64,000 bases of DNA. Origin: Nannochloropsis oceanica. Lineage: Eukaryota > Sar > Eustigmatophyceae > Eustigmatales > Monodopsidaceae. The stretch covers positions 1,135,001 through 1,199,000 of the forward strand of contig CP038117.1 of the NCBI GenBank assembly GCA_004519485.1, given 5' to 3'. The position numbers and the translations under genes are program-made. Below are positions 30,706 to 41,385 of the stretch, piece by piece. How positions within the stretch are numbered: the stretch's first letter is position 1; each line of letters opens with the position of its first letter. The notes under the pieces were generated by a model that ran no database searches, was not told where the DNA came from, and saw only the letters and a program-made list of their open reading frames with translations.

Positions 30706-32417
30706 CTAAGGCTTGGCCTTCTTCAGCACCGGCACAATCCGTCCCCTCCCCCCTCTTGGCCACCCGTCTCCCCTTCCACCAACCGCGATACTTCTTCTTG
30801 CCCCCCCTCCTCCTCCATCCCCTCCTCCTTGTCCCCTCGCCGAGGATGGCGCCGATGCAAAAAAGTCGCTTTTCAACAACATCCCGGTCGAGGATTTCTG
30901 CCCCTCGGCCACTCGTGCCCTTTCCTTCTCCCTCGCCTCCATCTCATCGTGCCTCGACGCATAAGTAGGCATAAGCGAATCCTCCTTCGGATAAGGCCGC
31001 TCCTCCGTGAAGAAGATGTGCCGCTGCGCATCTGTTGCGGTCAACCTTTTCATGGGGTCAAACGCCAACAGGGAATTCATCAAATCCACTCCTCCGTCAC
31101 TCAAATGAGGAAAGCGCGTTGCCACCGTGTTGTACGGGTACTTGTCCCCCCGCAACGACACCATGCCCGAAGCTATGTGCGGTAGCCTCTCTACCCCCGG
31201 CCATATTCTCTCATTTGGACTCCCCAATAGCTCAAAAATCTTCTCCAACTGCATCAATTCATTCGAACCTGCCAACAAGGGTTCATACGCCATCAACTCC
31301 CCCAAAATACATCCTACCGCCCACATGTCAATCGCAATGTCATACGTCTCCGACCCCAACAACAACTCCGGGGCTCGGTACCAAAGAGTGACAACTTTAG
31401 GGGTCATGGGTGCGGGAGGAGCGCCGTAAAGACGGGCGAGGCCGAAGTCAGCGAGCTTCAGGCAGCCTGGTGGGGAGGGAGGGAAGGGAGGGAGCGAAGG
31501 AGGGGAGGAGAGTGGGTTAAGGGAGAGGATGAAGACATGCAAAGACAATATGCATATTGATATATGAGGTGCGGACATCTTTCCCATCGTTGTTGCCCTC
31601 CTTCTTTTCCTCCGTGCTTACCAGTGTTGGTATAGAGGAGGTTGCTCATCTTTATGTCCCGGTGGATGATCCAGTGCTCGTGCAAGTGTGCCACACCCCT
31701 TAGCAGCTGTAGCATCAGGTTCTTCACCTCGGACGAAGTGAAACGCGTGTTCATGTGGTCGATGAGGTGGGCCATATCGTGCTATAGAGTAAGGTGAAAG
31801 AAAGAGAGGAGGGAAAGGAAAAAGGTGAATGTGTGAGTTCAAGAGAGCATTTGGGGTCGTGTCGATATCAGAGCAGTGGCAGGACACGGGGGACGGGGAC
31901 AGTCATAACATCTAGACGCGGAAAATCTTCAATAGAGATTGTCGATATCCTTGCAATCAAATTGGCTTACCTCGCAGTACTCAAATACCAAGAAAACACC
32001 ATCCCGCTTCCTTCCCACCGCAATCTCTTCCAACCGCACGCAATTCGGGTGTCGACCAATCAGCTTGAGCATGCGAATTTCCCTCAAAGACGTCAGGGGA
32101 AAGCCATCCTGCTTCTCGTTGTGCAAAATCACGCGTTTCAGAGCCACCATTTTCCCGGTGGACTTGTCTACGCCGCGGTACACGGTGCCATACGCTCCTT
32201 CCCCGATTTGATTTAGCTTTTGGTAGCTTTTCACCGGGCGGCATGCCCCGTACAGGTCCGCCTCGTTGATCTCATTGTTGGCATTGTTGATTTTGTCATT
32301 GTTGTTGTTGTTGTCATTGTTGCCGTTGTTGTCTGTGGGGTTGTAGCTGCTGGCGGAGGGCGTGGCATTATTGTTGGAGTGAACTAGAGGGCAGGAGGGA
32401 GGCGCAGGAGGCTTCAT
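30706..32417 (-). CDS. CDK10: Cyclin-dependent kinase, CDK10-like
   Basis: Three exons, 32417-31971, 31781-31622 and 31466-30706. All have GT-AG borders with phases 0 and 1; 455 residues. The N-terminal 50 residues are Asn-rich. Kinase landmarks are IGEGAYGTVYRG, MVALKRV (Lys), FPLTSLREI (the cyclin-contact helix in the PITSLRE/CDK10/11 position), VFLVFEYCE, IIHRDIKMSNLL, LADFGLARLYGAPPAPMTPKVVTLWYRAPELLLG, DMWAVGCILGELMAYEPLLAG, ELLGSPNERIWPG and LLAFDPMKRLTA. The activation segment GxPxxPMTPKVVTLWYRAPE and the short basic C-terminus ending KKAKP favour CDK10 over CDK11. With cyclin M it should act in the nucleus or cytoplasm in growth control. The tail after residue 385 is Gly/Arg-rich. Confidence 0.9.
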
Positions 32418-32629
32418 GCTTGCTCGCCTGTCTTGAATTTGACTTTGGCAGATCTCCGGTGTCGTCGTCCTAGGGCTTGGATATGATCATGACGAACGTT
32501 CCACTGTTTTTCCGATGTTTATGTGCTTGGCGTGAATGGGAAATGTTCATGCACGCGAAGTAGCAAACGTCCTCGTGATGATGACAGCAGTCAGCTGTTA
32601 TATGGGGACAAATTCAATTCCTTGTTTAT

Positions 32630-34615
32630 ATGCCCACGTACGCTCATTGGACCCCTCTCACCCCTCCAGCACACAGGATGTCACAATGCAAGCGGCTCCT
32701 AGACGATTCGGGAGACGGTGGGCCGCGAGCTTCATCAACAGCAGCAGCAGAGGTCGGGGCAGCGGGGGGAGATGGGCAGCAGCAGCAGCAACAGCAAAAC
32801 GGAGGAGGCCAGATGTCCGACACAACAACTACAGTTAGAAGCAGCACCACCAACAACGGCAGAGGCCTTATGACACGCCGACAGGGCGACGGGCAAGGCA
32901 GTGGAAACAATTGGGGTGGGAACGACGAAGAGGAGGATGGGCAAGGGGAAGAGCGCCCGTGGGTGCCAGGGGAGGAACTAAGGTATTGGGCCGTGACTCG
33001 AACACTGCGTCTCGCACTCTTCGTGGCGTTCGTGGGCTTGGTACGCTCTGTCTTATCGTCGCAGGCCATATTCTACCTCGTCCTGTGGGTGGCGTCTCTG
33101 ACGACCATGGCCTCGATGACTTACCAACGTGTGCGGGAACGAGGCCTGCTCACCTACCTGCCCCCCTCGACCCAAGAACTCCTCCTGCAGACCTCGCTGC
33201 TGGACTGGCTCCTCGACACATCCATGGCTGATCGTCTGAAGCCATATGCCGTCATCGGGATGGGATTGAATGAGGAGGAACGCTCCTTTCTCATCAGCAG
33301 TCTTCCTCCACCGGAGCAACGAGCTTTGACGGCGCCTGGTTTATTGAACACCTTGCCGGCTTCCGTGCAAAGCATGCTCCTGCCACGCGGTGGTTGCAGC
33401 GATGCCGGTGGCATGCTCATGTCAGGAGGGAACGCATGTGTACCGGCAACACCAGCTGCGGCATGTATCGCGACTGCTGCTTCTGCTGGAGGTGGAGGAG
33501 AGGGGAGGGAAGGATGGCGACATCGCATTGAGGAGATCAGTGAGATGCAAGCCGCGGAGATGACCCGTCGACGACTACAAGAAATGGACGAGCGACGACA
33601 GCGGGAGGAAGGGAGGGAGGGAGAGGAGGAAGCGGAGGAAGTGATGACGGCATCTGAGACAGACGAAGAGGACGAGTACCTGGACGAGCAGGAGGACGGG
33701 GGGGAGAGCGGGCGGAGGAGTAGTAATCGGATGACGCATCAGTTGCCGCGACAGGTGGGCATGGCTATGGGCAGAAATCCGCAGCGGCGAACACCACAGC
33801 AAGGCAACGGCCTCCGGCCGGTTTTTCCCCTCTCCTCTACCTCCTACCACCACCACCAGCAAAACAGCAGCAGCAGGAACACCCGCACCCTCACCACCGA
33901 CACTACCACCCAATCTCCTCCTCCTCCTCCTCTTTCTCGGCCAGTGTCAGAAAGCTGGCCCGCTCCCGGGGAAGTTGAAGATGTCGCTGCCTACGTTCTT
34001 CAACGGCGCCTCCGCCGCGCCTGGGAGCAAGCGGTGCGAGGAAGCGCAGATGCGATCGTCAGTGGAGTAACAGCCAGCTTGAGAAGGCAATTGAGGGATA
34101 GACGGCAGGGGTTAGTATACGGAGGGGTGGCCTTGGCGGGGGGGGCGGTAGTGGCGCAGATTTGGCGAGGGAGGGGAGGGGGGGCGGGAGGGGTAGTGCA
34201 GCGGTATGGGCGGATGGCAGTTTTAGCAGGGACGGTGGTCTTGGCTTTGCATGATGCATATTTTGCCTCAAAGGAGGAGGAGGAAGAGGGGGAGGAGGAG
34301 GAGGAGGAAAGTGCAGAGGGATTATGGGAGGAGGAGGAGGGCGAGGAGGGCTTGCTTGGCGCTGATTTTGCCGCTGGTGTGAGCATGGGCCAACAACGAC
34401 GAGGACGAGGACGAGGACAAGGACGACCTCGACAACAGCAGCCTCGGGTATGGATGCAGTGGGGGGCTTTCTTTTTCCTCCTCCTCCTCATTCGCACCGG
34501 TCGCCTGGCGCCGATATTGCGGCGTTTGCGGGCGGCCTTTCCGGCTTCCTTCCCCTCGTCCTCCTCGTCTTCCTCCTCCTCCTCCTTGCTGTTGGGTGCG
34601 AGCGGACGGAGGTAG
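32630..34615 (+). CDS. Unknown multi-pass membrane protein
   Basis: Single exon, up to 661 residues. In-frame ATGs at 32630 and 32678 are both possible starts. Its start is only 212 bases from that of CDK10, so the two share a promoter region. A Ser/Gln/Gly-rich N-terminus is followed by a hydrophobic pair at about 127-165 (LRLALFVAFVGLVRSVL, IFYLVLWVASLTTMASM). Next is an ordered block (LTYLPPSTQELLLQTSLLDWLL ... EERSFLISSLPPPEQ). A long disordered Glu/Arg/Ser region spans 280-450. The C-terminal part has helices and hydrophobic segments (LVYGGVALAGGAVVAQIW, MAVLAGTVVLALHDAYF), an acidic run, an RGRGRGQGRP stretch, and a last hydrophobic segment (WGAFFFLLLLIRTG). No family recognised. Confidence 0.65.
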   Translation: MPTYAHWTPLTPPAHRMSQCKRLLDDSGDGGPRASSTAAAEVGAAGGDGQQQQQQQNGGGQMSDTTTTVRSSTTNNGRGLMTRRQGDGQGSGNNWGGNDEEEDGQGEERPWVPGEELRYWAVTRTLRLALFVAFVGLVRSVLSSQAIFYLVLWVASLTTMASMTYQRVRERGLLTYLPPSTQELLLQTSLLDWLLDTSMADRLKPYAVIGMGLNEEERSFLISSLPPPEQRALTAPGLLNTLPASVQSMLLPRGGCSDAGGMLMSGGNACVPATPAAACIATAASAGGGGEGREGWRHRIEEISEMQAAEMTRRRLQEMDERRQREEGREGEEEAEEVMTASETDEEDEYLDEQEDGGESGRRSSNRMTHQLPRQVGMAMGRNPQRRTPQQGNGLRPVFPLSSTSYHHHQQNSSSRNTRTLTTDTTTQSPPPPPLSRPVSESWPAPGEVEDVAAYVLQRRLRRAWEQAVRGSADAIVSGVTASLRRQLRDRRQGLVYGGVALAGGAVVAQIWRGRGGGAGGVVQRYGRMAVLAGTVVLALHDAYFASKEEEEEGEEEEEESAEGLWEEEEGEEGLLGADFAAGVSMGQQRRGRGRGQGRPRQQQPRVWMQWGAFFFLLLLIRTGRLAPILRRLRAAFPASFPSSSSSSSSSSLLLGASGRR

Positions 34616-34986
34616 ACATAGGGAATGATAAATATTGGATTCGTATGTATGTGTAGGTGGGAAGATGTGAATAATCAAAAGAAACGACACGACAGCTTTT
34701 GCCGTTACGCGCATTGAGGGTGCTTCCCAACCATGCCGTCTGCAGTATGTGCCTGCCGTGACCCAGCGAGTCACCCGAGCAATCAAAGTATTTTCAGGCG
34801 AGGGAGAAAGGAAAAGACGAGCTCCACTTCGCACAGGCGTGGCCCTCGTTTGGGGGCAACAAAAGAAAGAAAGAGGGAGACGCGCGTTCAGCGAGACAAA
34901 CGTATCGAGAGCCTTCAGTTTAGTTTCCATTGCACTGTTGTTATCTTTTTCTGTGCTGGTGCTTGCTATGTACATCCAGAATCTAC
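34616..34986. other. Convergent intergenic region
   Basis: 371 bases between the stops of the unknown membrane protein (+) and the epoxide-hydrolase-like gene (-). Nothing recognisable. Confidence 0.45.
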
Positions 34987-36725
34987 TCACAAGTTCGATG
35001 ACGCCGCCTTGTAATTATCTCCTCCACCACCTCCTCCTCCTCTACTTCCTCCTCCTCCTCCTCCATTTTTCCCAGCCTCCCCTCCTTTCCCCGCACCGCG
35101 CGTCCGCACTTGCACTGCGAACCGCCACACCAAGTCACACGTTTCCTTCCAGGCATCCACCTGAACCCAGTGGCTCGCATCCTCGACAGTCGCCACCCTC
35201 AGCTCTCCCTCCTCCACGTATTTGTCAACACCCACCAGCAGCTCCTCTCCTAACGCAGTGTCCTTCAACCCCCACACCAACAACACGGGCATCGCCAACC
35301 GCCCCTCTGTCGCTCTCTCCACCCCCTCCTCCTTGCTCCGGAAAATGTTAGCCCGATAATAATTCACGGCCCCTGACACCACCCCCCGTTGGGAGAAGGC
35401 GTGCTTCATAACGGCCAGGTCCGTTTCTGACATGGCGGCATCATACCGTTTAACCCCGGAGCGTTTCCCTCGGAAGCACGCCCCAACGGCTTGCCATTGT
35501 CCGGCGCTCAGCATGGTTTCGGGGAGAGTGGGAACTTGGAAGACTTAAACGAGGAGAAGAAGGAGGAAGGGAAGGAGGGAGAGAGGGAGAGCGGAGGGAG
35601 GAGGGGGGGGGGGGTTTATATGAGGAGGGCGCAACGAGGCACATCAGTATTTGTGATCCGATCCGTGTCCCTTCCCTCTCCCTCCCTCCCTCCCTCCCTC
35701 CCTCTCTCCCTCCCACCTCCCCTTTTCTACGCACAATAGAAATACCACGATTTGAAAAATTGGGCCATCGTCGCCTGCTCCATGTATACCTTGGGATGTG
35801 GGCAGTTCATGACACACAAGCCCTTGATCCGAGACGGGCCTAGCACGTGTGCCGCCGTCCATGCCACCGTTCCCCCCCAGTCATGCCCTACCAATACACA
35901 GCCCCTCCCCTCCTGCCCATCCTCCTGAGGACCGTAGCCTAATGCGTCGATCACTTCCCGGACATCGCACACCAGGACCTCTAGATTGTACGCTGCGATT
36001 TCTGTCATGCGGAGGGGAGGAAGGAAGGAAAGGAAGTGAATTAAGACACCTGAAAGAGCTTCTCTTGTAACACTAGTCATTCATCCCTCCTTCGCTACCT
36101 CCCTCCATCCCCTCAACCTTCCCTACCTTTCGGCTTTTCGGTCCACCCATACCCCCTCATGTCCAAAGCCACAGTGTGGAAGCCATGGGTGCCCAAGAAA
36201 TGAAGCTGATTGCGCCACGAGTACCAGAACTCAGGAAAGCCTGTACCCAGGGATCATGGGAAGAAGGGAAGGAGAAAGAGAGGACTCCTCTTAAGTCCTA
36301 ACGCGAAATCCACTTTCATTCCCTCCCTCACCTCTCCATCATTTCTACTTGTTGACATTACCATGCAAGAACAAGACCAACGGCGCGTGTGCGGACGGCG
36401 TGCCCTTCTCGACATAATGGAAGCGCAAGCCATTGGCATGTAAGTATTTATGCTCTCCGTATCGCTTGTTCAACAGCGCAGCCGCCACGGCATCGGAAGG
36501 GGCGATGGGAGCTTGCGATTTTCGACCCTTGATGAAGCACACTAATCGTACCTTCGCCCAGAGTAAGAGAAAGGGACAGGCGTAGACGTAGGAGATGAGC
36601 GGGACGATCAACGGGTGGGTGAGTAGGCTGGCTGTGAAGCGATGCACGGCAGAGGATGGGTTGGGCAGGAATGAAAAGGAGAAGGAGGGGTCGGAGGGCG
36701 CGGAGGAGGAGGAGTGTAGAGGCAT
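34987..36725 (-). CDS. Membrane-anchored alpha/beta hydrolase, epoxide-hydrolase-like
   Basis: Four exons, 36725-36362, 36240-36127, 36001-35735 and 35534-34987; 430 residues. Every join is in phase. The third donor is GTGCGT, chosen because it yields SWYFYFPTLPETML, as in the family. A hydrophobic anchor lies at about 38-65 (HPLIVPLISYVYACPFLLLW), as in EPHX3/EPHX4-type enzymes. The oxyanion motif HGFPEFW is at 121-127 and the nucleophile elbow VGHDWGG has Asp200. An Asp at this position fits epoxide hydrolase or dehalogenase chemistry rather than an esterase. A candidate lid Tyr is in VNYYRANIF. VLLVWGLKDTALG carries the acid region, and DASHWVQVDAWKE the catalytic His. It probably hydrates lipid epoxides at the ER. 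A Gly-rich tail ends the protein. Confidence 0.88.
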
Positions 36726-38491
36726 GATGCCGCCTGTGGATGTTTGTCTAGGGGGGGCGAAAAAAGCGGTGATGATGCGGCGATATGTCAGTACCCATAG
36801 GGCATCGAAATTCTAGTGACTTCGAGAGCGCGCCGATGTCTCTGTGTATTCTGCAAGCACATAGCTGAAAGACCAGAGCCTGAATAACAAGTATTTCTGC
36901 CTGATGATCTATGTCGTCGCCATCTTGTGGTAAGACCCCAGAGTACTAGAGCAAAGAAGCAAGAGCCCAAGTGTCTACCCTATTCGGAATGGGCATGCAG
37001 GTTGTTGGTGTCAGGCTCAGGATCAGGGTGACGGTCACTTGCCAGGGGATACGCTTTGCAAGAAGGAAAGAAGTCGCCCGTTAAGAAGTTGACATTGGCT
37101 GTGCGCATTCTAGTGAGGAGGGCTTTGAGAGAGCGTTAAAAGACTCCCTGCAGTCACAAGTAGAATTATGAGCACGCAGGCAACAAAATCTTACATGCTG
37201 ATGGTCTTCATTCACAAGAGCTTGACACAAGAGTACTCTCGCTTCAACCTCCTCCCAACTATACAATATCACTGTGCCAGGGGCTCCATAGAAAGGCCTG
37301 TGGTTTTCCGTCCAAAGTCACGCCAAGGCCGTAAGCGGGCGGACCTTCAGGAGATGATAACGTTATTTATCGTGGTTGTACTTATAGATTTTCTTCAAAA
37401 ACATGAGTGGTCAAAGGCCCGCGACTCGCTCTATTGCACGGGTTCGACGACCCGAAGAACAAAGCGCGCGCGGGGAAAAAAATGCTTTCTTTGACGTTTT
37501 TCCTTCAACAACCACACGCCCTTTTACACACCTCGGTTACATACACCAACGTCCAGGACGAAGATGAGCGGGTAGGTGGGCGCTCATTCGGAGGGATCGC
37601 CGCCGTCACTGCGGAGACTGATTTGCGTTGTGTGATGAGCCGCGCAGCAGGGAGCAGTCGCCGCTACGAGAAGAGGGGATGGAACATGTACATGAAGCGC
37701 GTGGACTGTCTTACTGCTAACCAGGCCCATCTCTCCCTTATCCCACACCTAGTGCCTGAGGTTGAGCCGGGTGAGCTGGTGGTGGAGGAGGTAGGCACCA
37801 TGATGACCCACTATGTTGGGCTTGTGCAGGAACAGAAATTCGACGGGGCCGTGTCCATGTCGTATGACTACGGTATGCTCGACGACCCGCGATGGGAGTA
37901 GGTGGATAGTTACATAGGCGGGTTAATCCTCCCCGTGGTGTGGTGCCCGATCGTCATCCCCGGACAGGTGCATGAACTGCTGCAGTACTAGGCAGATGGC
38001 GCGGCCGGCGGTGGACAACACGGCCCCGAGGGTGCAGCAGGAGGCGATAGAGGCAGTGTGATCTTGCGCGAAGGATTTACTCGATCGCCTCCACCGCCTC
38101 CACCACCTCCACCAGCACGTTTGTGCCTCAAGAATGGGGTAGTCGCTGTGTGAGGTGTGTGTAGCGGTGAGGTTGTTGTCATGTAGAAACGGATCAACGC
38201 GTCAAGGTCTTGCCAGAGATCGCTTGAATGGCCCCAGATTCTATTTGAGGGAGGATCCGGTAGATTTCGATGATCTATTTCGTTTTTGTGTTTTGGTTTT
38301 GGTTCATGAGCTTTGTTTGTCTTCGTTACATTCGAACCAAGGCATCGGCAGTGGATGATCGGCAGGGGATGCAAGCCTATCCCGGACACAGTGCCGCCTG
38401 GACCACGTGATTGTTTTGTCGGTGCATTTCATACTTCTGCCTTATTATTAACACATCATCTACGCCCCCCCCATTGCAGGACAGCTTATCG
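36726..38491. other. Intergenic region, about 1.8 kb, with one weak ORF
   Basis: Lies between the divergent starts of the epoxide-hydrolase-like gene (-) and the SGNH esterase gene (+). Besides the ORF at 37482-37901 there is nothing I can name. A CATTGCAG at 38472-38479 just before the esterase ATG may be an acceptor for a 5'-leader intron. Confidence 0.45.
37482..37901 (+). CDS. Weakly supported hypothetical ORF, possible gene remnant
   Basis: An ORF of about 139 codons from the ATG at 37482. Residues 50-139 have a protein-like composition (RGWNMYMKRVDCLTANQAHL, then VEPGELVVEEVGTMM) without low-complexity runs, unlike most shadow ORFs here. I recognise no family. There is no clear continuation after the stop and no splice partner I trust. 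It may be a decayed gene, a lineage-specific small gene, or chance. Confidence 0.25.
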   Translation: MLSLTFFLQQPHALLHTSVTYTNVQDEDERVGGRSFGGIAAVTAETDLRCVMSRAAGSSRRYEKRGWNMYMKRVDCLTANQAHLSLIPHLVPEVEPGELVVEEVGTMMTHYVGLVQEQKFDGAVSMSYDYGMLDDPRWE

Positions 38492-39667
38492 ATGCTGAGC
38501 AGTAGCTCCATGCCCGTCTCCTCCGCTAGAGATTTGATGCATAATAACAGCAATGACGCCATGGTAATCTGGGGGTCACGGATCTGGGGGCTGCGGGCCT
38601 TGGGCTTGGCAGTGGGCGTGGCAGGCGTCTTGCTCTTGGCCCTGGTTATCACAGGGGAGGACTCCAGTAACAACCGCAGCAACAGCAACAAGAGCAAATT
38701 CATCCTCACCGATGTGGGCGCTAGATTCAGCGGCATGAACGAAAAGGGCACATTGGACACCAACGACGATAATCTGCCTGCTGGTCACATGCTCAATGAC
38801 GACCGTCCGTACATCACCCTCTTCGGTGCGTGCGATAATTATCCCCTGCATCCATTTGACAAGCTTCCTTGGATGCCACTTGAACCGTTGTATCGGCCAC
38901 TCTGTTTGAGTAGATTGTAAACTCTACAGACCCCGTGAAATACCTATTTCTCACACTTTATCCACGACCCATTTTTCCTCTGCTCTTTTTCCGTTGCAGG
39001 CGACAGCATTACGCAATATGGGTGGAACCCTGCCCTCCTGGGGTATGCTAGCCTCCTCGCTCACACCTACACACGTTGTGCCGACGTTAAGAACCGCGGT
39101 GCGTCGGGCTACACGACGCGAGACGCAGTGCGCGTCCTGGATTCAGTCTTCCCTTTGGGCCCGCAGAGCTGGGTCCAGGCCCACCCTCCCGCCCTTGTCG
39201 TCATCCTCCTCGGCTCCAACGACCAGATTCAGCCGGGCATGTGGGTGGAAGCCACCACAGGAGAAGACCACCACGTGCCCTTGGCTGAATACACCGCCAA
39301 CTACAGATGTATTCTCACGCACCTCCGCACGCTTCAGGTGGAGTTGCCTCTTATCTTGGTTACCCCTCCTCCTGTTGGCGAAGACGTGAAAAGCGCACGA
39401 ACAAACGGTGCGATCAAGGAATACAGGGAAGTGGTTCTCTCGCTCGGGAAAGAAGAGGGCATTCCCGTCTTCGACTTATGGAAAGCGTGTGAAGGGGAAG
39501 ATGTTGAGAAATTCAACTCTTATTTGGTCGACGGGCTGCATCTGAATGGGGCGGGGAACACAGTGCTTTATAAAGGGCTGATGGGCGTGGTCGGAAAACA
39601 CTACCCGGACTTGCTTCCGGAGGGGACAAAGATGCCCAAGAGGGAGAGGGATCCTTGGGAGGCGTGA
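38492..39667 (+). CDS. IAH1: SGNH/GDSL esterase, isoamyl-acetate-hydrolysing (IAH1) type
   Basis: Two exons, 38492-38825 and 39000-39667, phase-1 intron with donor GTGCGT and acceptor GCAG; 333 residues. The intron splits the first catalytic block, which reads ITLFGDSITQYGWN (Ser114) after splicing. Block II/III residues are in GASGYTTRDAV (Gly) and ILLGSNDQIQ (Asn185). The DGLHLNGAGN block supplies Asp289 and His292. The order and spacing fit IAH1-like esterases, which hydrolyse short-chain acetate esters. An N-terminal hydrophobic segment (LGLAVGVAGVLLLALVI) makes it a type-II membrane or secreted protein, which the yeast enzyme lacks. The ATG at 38492 is the first after a possible leader-intron acceptor. 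The 3' flank is GGGAGG-rich. Confidence 0.88.
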
Positions 39668-40095
39668 GGGGAGGAGGGAGGAAGGGGAGGGAATAGGAAT
39701 TAAGAGAGGTACCCATAAAAATGTAAAAATAAAAGCGCCGTTGAAGTATAGGATTCATCCCCGATCTACCTTAATCAATTGCGTTTGTTTCTTCTCCTTT
39801 TTATGCAGTCTTATATCGTTTTTCTCTTTACTTCTTACTCCCAAAAATTGTCAGCAAAATTCATTATATACATACATCTTCCCTCCCTTCCCCCCTTCCT
39901 TTCTTACGGGCCCAGGTCCACCACCGGTATCCCAGGTCGGTCTTCATCCGAGCCGTCATCAGCACCCCTCGTTTCCTCCCTCCTTTTCCTCCTCTTCCCT
40001 CCCTCCCTCCCTCCTTTCTGCCCTCCCTCCAGCAATCCCGAAGACCATCGCGTCCGCCCCTGCATAATGCCCCCCTCCTCCGCTTCAGTCCCCCC
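39668..40095. other. Convergent intergenic region with a purine/pyrimidine switch
   Basis: The left end is GGAGGGAGGAAGG-type sequence after the esterase stop. The right part (39985-40035) is CCCTCCCTCC before the opposing stop. Each is purine-rich on its own transcript. No gene seen. Confidence 0.5.
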
Positions 40096-41385
40096 TCATC
40101 CGATCAAGCCCGCATACACCTCAAACGGATTAATGCTCACCTCTCTTCCCAACGTTCCCACATCCACCACTGTGGTGACGAACGGAGTCAACACCACCAC
40201 CTGCAACAACAGCCATTGCCGTAAGGTCATCAATCGTCGATCCTTCAAGGTGGCACCCAAAAATACAATGCTGTTCGCTACAGCAATCCCGAAGGAGGCA
40301 TGAAAGAGGAGGGTGGGCTCGAGGGGAAACTTGAGGAGGAGCTGCTGCAGCCAGTCTTGGCCTCCGAGAATAATGTTGTAGAGGACGGGAAGGTGCAGCA
40401 GATTAGGGTAGGAAGCCACGCGGTGATTGAGAATGATCTCCGTGCGTGTCTCTCTTTCGACGGCCAGCTGCTGTTGGGTCGCTGCAGCTGCTGCGGTTGG
40501 GTCGGTCTCGTCAGAGGAAGAGGGGGAGGACTTCCACACTCCCTCAGGGGTCATGGCCGGCGCCTTCTCTTCCAGCTCTTTCGCTAAAGCCACCTCCGAG
40601 TTCACGATGCCATGGATAATCACCGCCAAGAACCCGATTGCCAGGACTGGATCAACTGGTGCCATCCACGCAGGGTAGTGTCCCGAGAAGAAATAAGCCG
40701 TCCATATCCCCAGCATGGTCATTCCAATCCCCAACCCCTTAAAACCCGCCCCCTTCGTGTCGTACCCGCCACTGGTCCCTGTCCGAAACTTGGACATGGG
40801 CAAGCAACTTATGCAGTTGATCACACCTGTCCACATAATGGCCAGAGGAACCCATCCTACCACCCCGTTCTCAGCGTGCGCCAAGCCCGCCCCGGCAAAA
40901 AGCTCGTCCCCAAGGAAATATAGGACATAGAGCGCCCCAAGCACCATGAACGCTGTGCCCGACACGGCGTGCGAATGGAGATAATCCGCCTTGGTCCACA
41001 ACCGTCGCTTCCAGAGCTGGAACACGGCAGAAGCTGCGGCCGAGGTGGGTCCGGTAGTGGCGGAGGGCATGACAAGCGTCGCCCCGGTGCCGTCTAGGTC
41101 GGCCTCTTCCTCTACCTCTCCCAGCTGCGCCTCATCCATCACAGTGCCTTCCTTGCTGCGGCTGCTGCTGCCGCTACCATTCTGATCATTGTAGAGAACG
41201 GTCCTTCTTCTTCGCATAAAGATCAGGCCAGAGCTGGAGCTGGGATGGGAATGGGAGTATGTGACGGCGGCTGCTATTCCTGGTCTCAGAACTGGAAGAG
41301 GGAGGCGGACGTGGAAAGCCTCGGCGACCGCGAGCAGGGCCAGCGCGGCTAGGGTTGAGGTAAAAAGGGGTGGTGAAGCCTTCAT
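40096..41385 (-). CDS. Plastid-targeted multi-pass membrane protein of unknown function
   Basis: Single exon, 429 residues from the first ATG at 41385 (the longer frame opens at TTG). The leader MKASPPLFTSTLAALALLAVAEAFHV is a signal peptide with Ala-Phe, implying plastid import. After a Ser-rich transit-like stretch there are at least five hydrophobic segments: AVSGTAFMVLGALYVLYFLG, VPLAIMWTGVINCISCLP, GMTMLGIWTAYFFSG, VLAIGFLAVIIHGIV, and two near the C-terminus (ASFGIAVANSIVFLGATL, WLLLQVVVLTPFVTTVV). The soluble loop holds acidic and Ser-rich sequence. I do not recognise the family. Its start faces the PPPDE gene across a 500-base region bearing telomere-type repeats. Confidence 0.7.
   Translation of the reverse strand: MKASPPLFTSTLAALALLAVAEAFHVRLPLPVLRPGIAAAVTYSHSHPSSSSGLIFMRRRRTVLYNDQNGSGSSSRSKEGTVMDEAQLGEVEEEADLDGTGATLVMPSATTGPTSAAASAVFQLWKRRLWTKADYLHSHAVSGTAFMVLGALYVLYFLGDELFAGAGLAHAENGVVGWVPLAIMWTGVINCISCLPMSKFRTGTSGGYDTKGAGFKGLGIGMTMLGIWTAYFFSGHYPAWMAPVDPVLAIGFLAVIIHGIVNSEVALAKELEEKAPAMTPEGVWKSSPSSSDETDPTAAAAATQQQLAVERETRTEIILNHRVASYPNLLHLPVLYNIILGGQDWLQQLLLKFPLEPTLLFHASFGIAVANSIVFLGATLKDRRLMTLRQWLLLQVVVLTPFVTTVVDVGTLGREVSINPFEVYAGLIG

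Noticed and set aside
37436-37460. GGTTCGA-like motif resembling a tRNA B box
   Set aside because: The spacing of the following CC is wrong, and no acceptor stem, A box or cloverleaf can be drawn around it.
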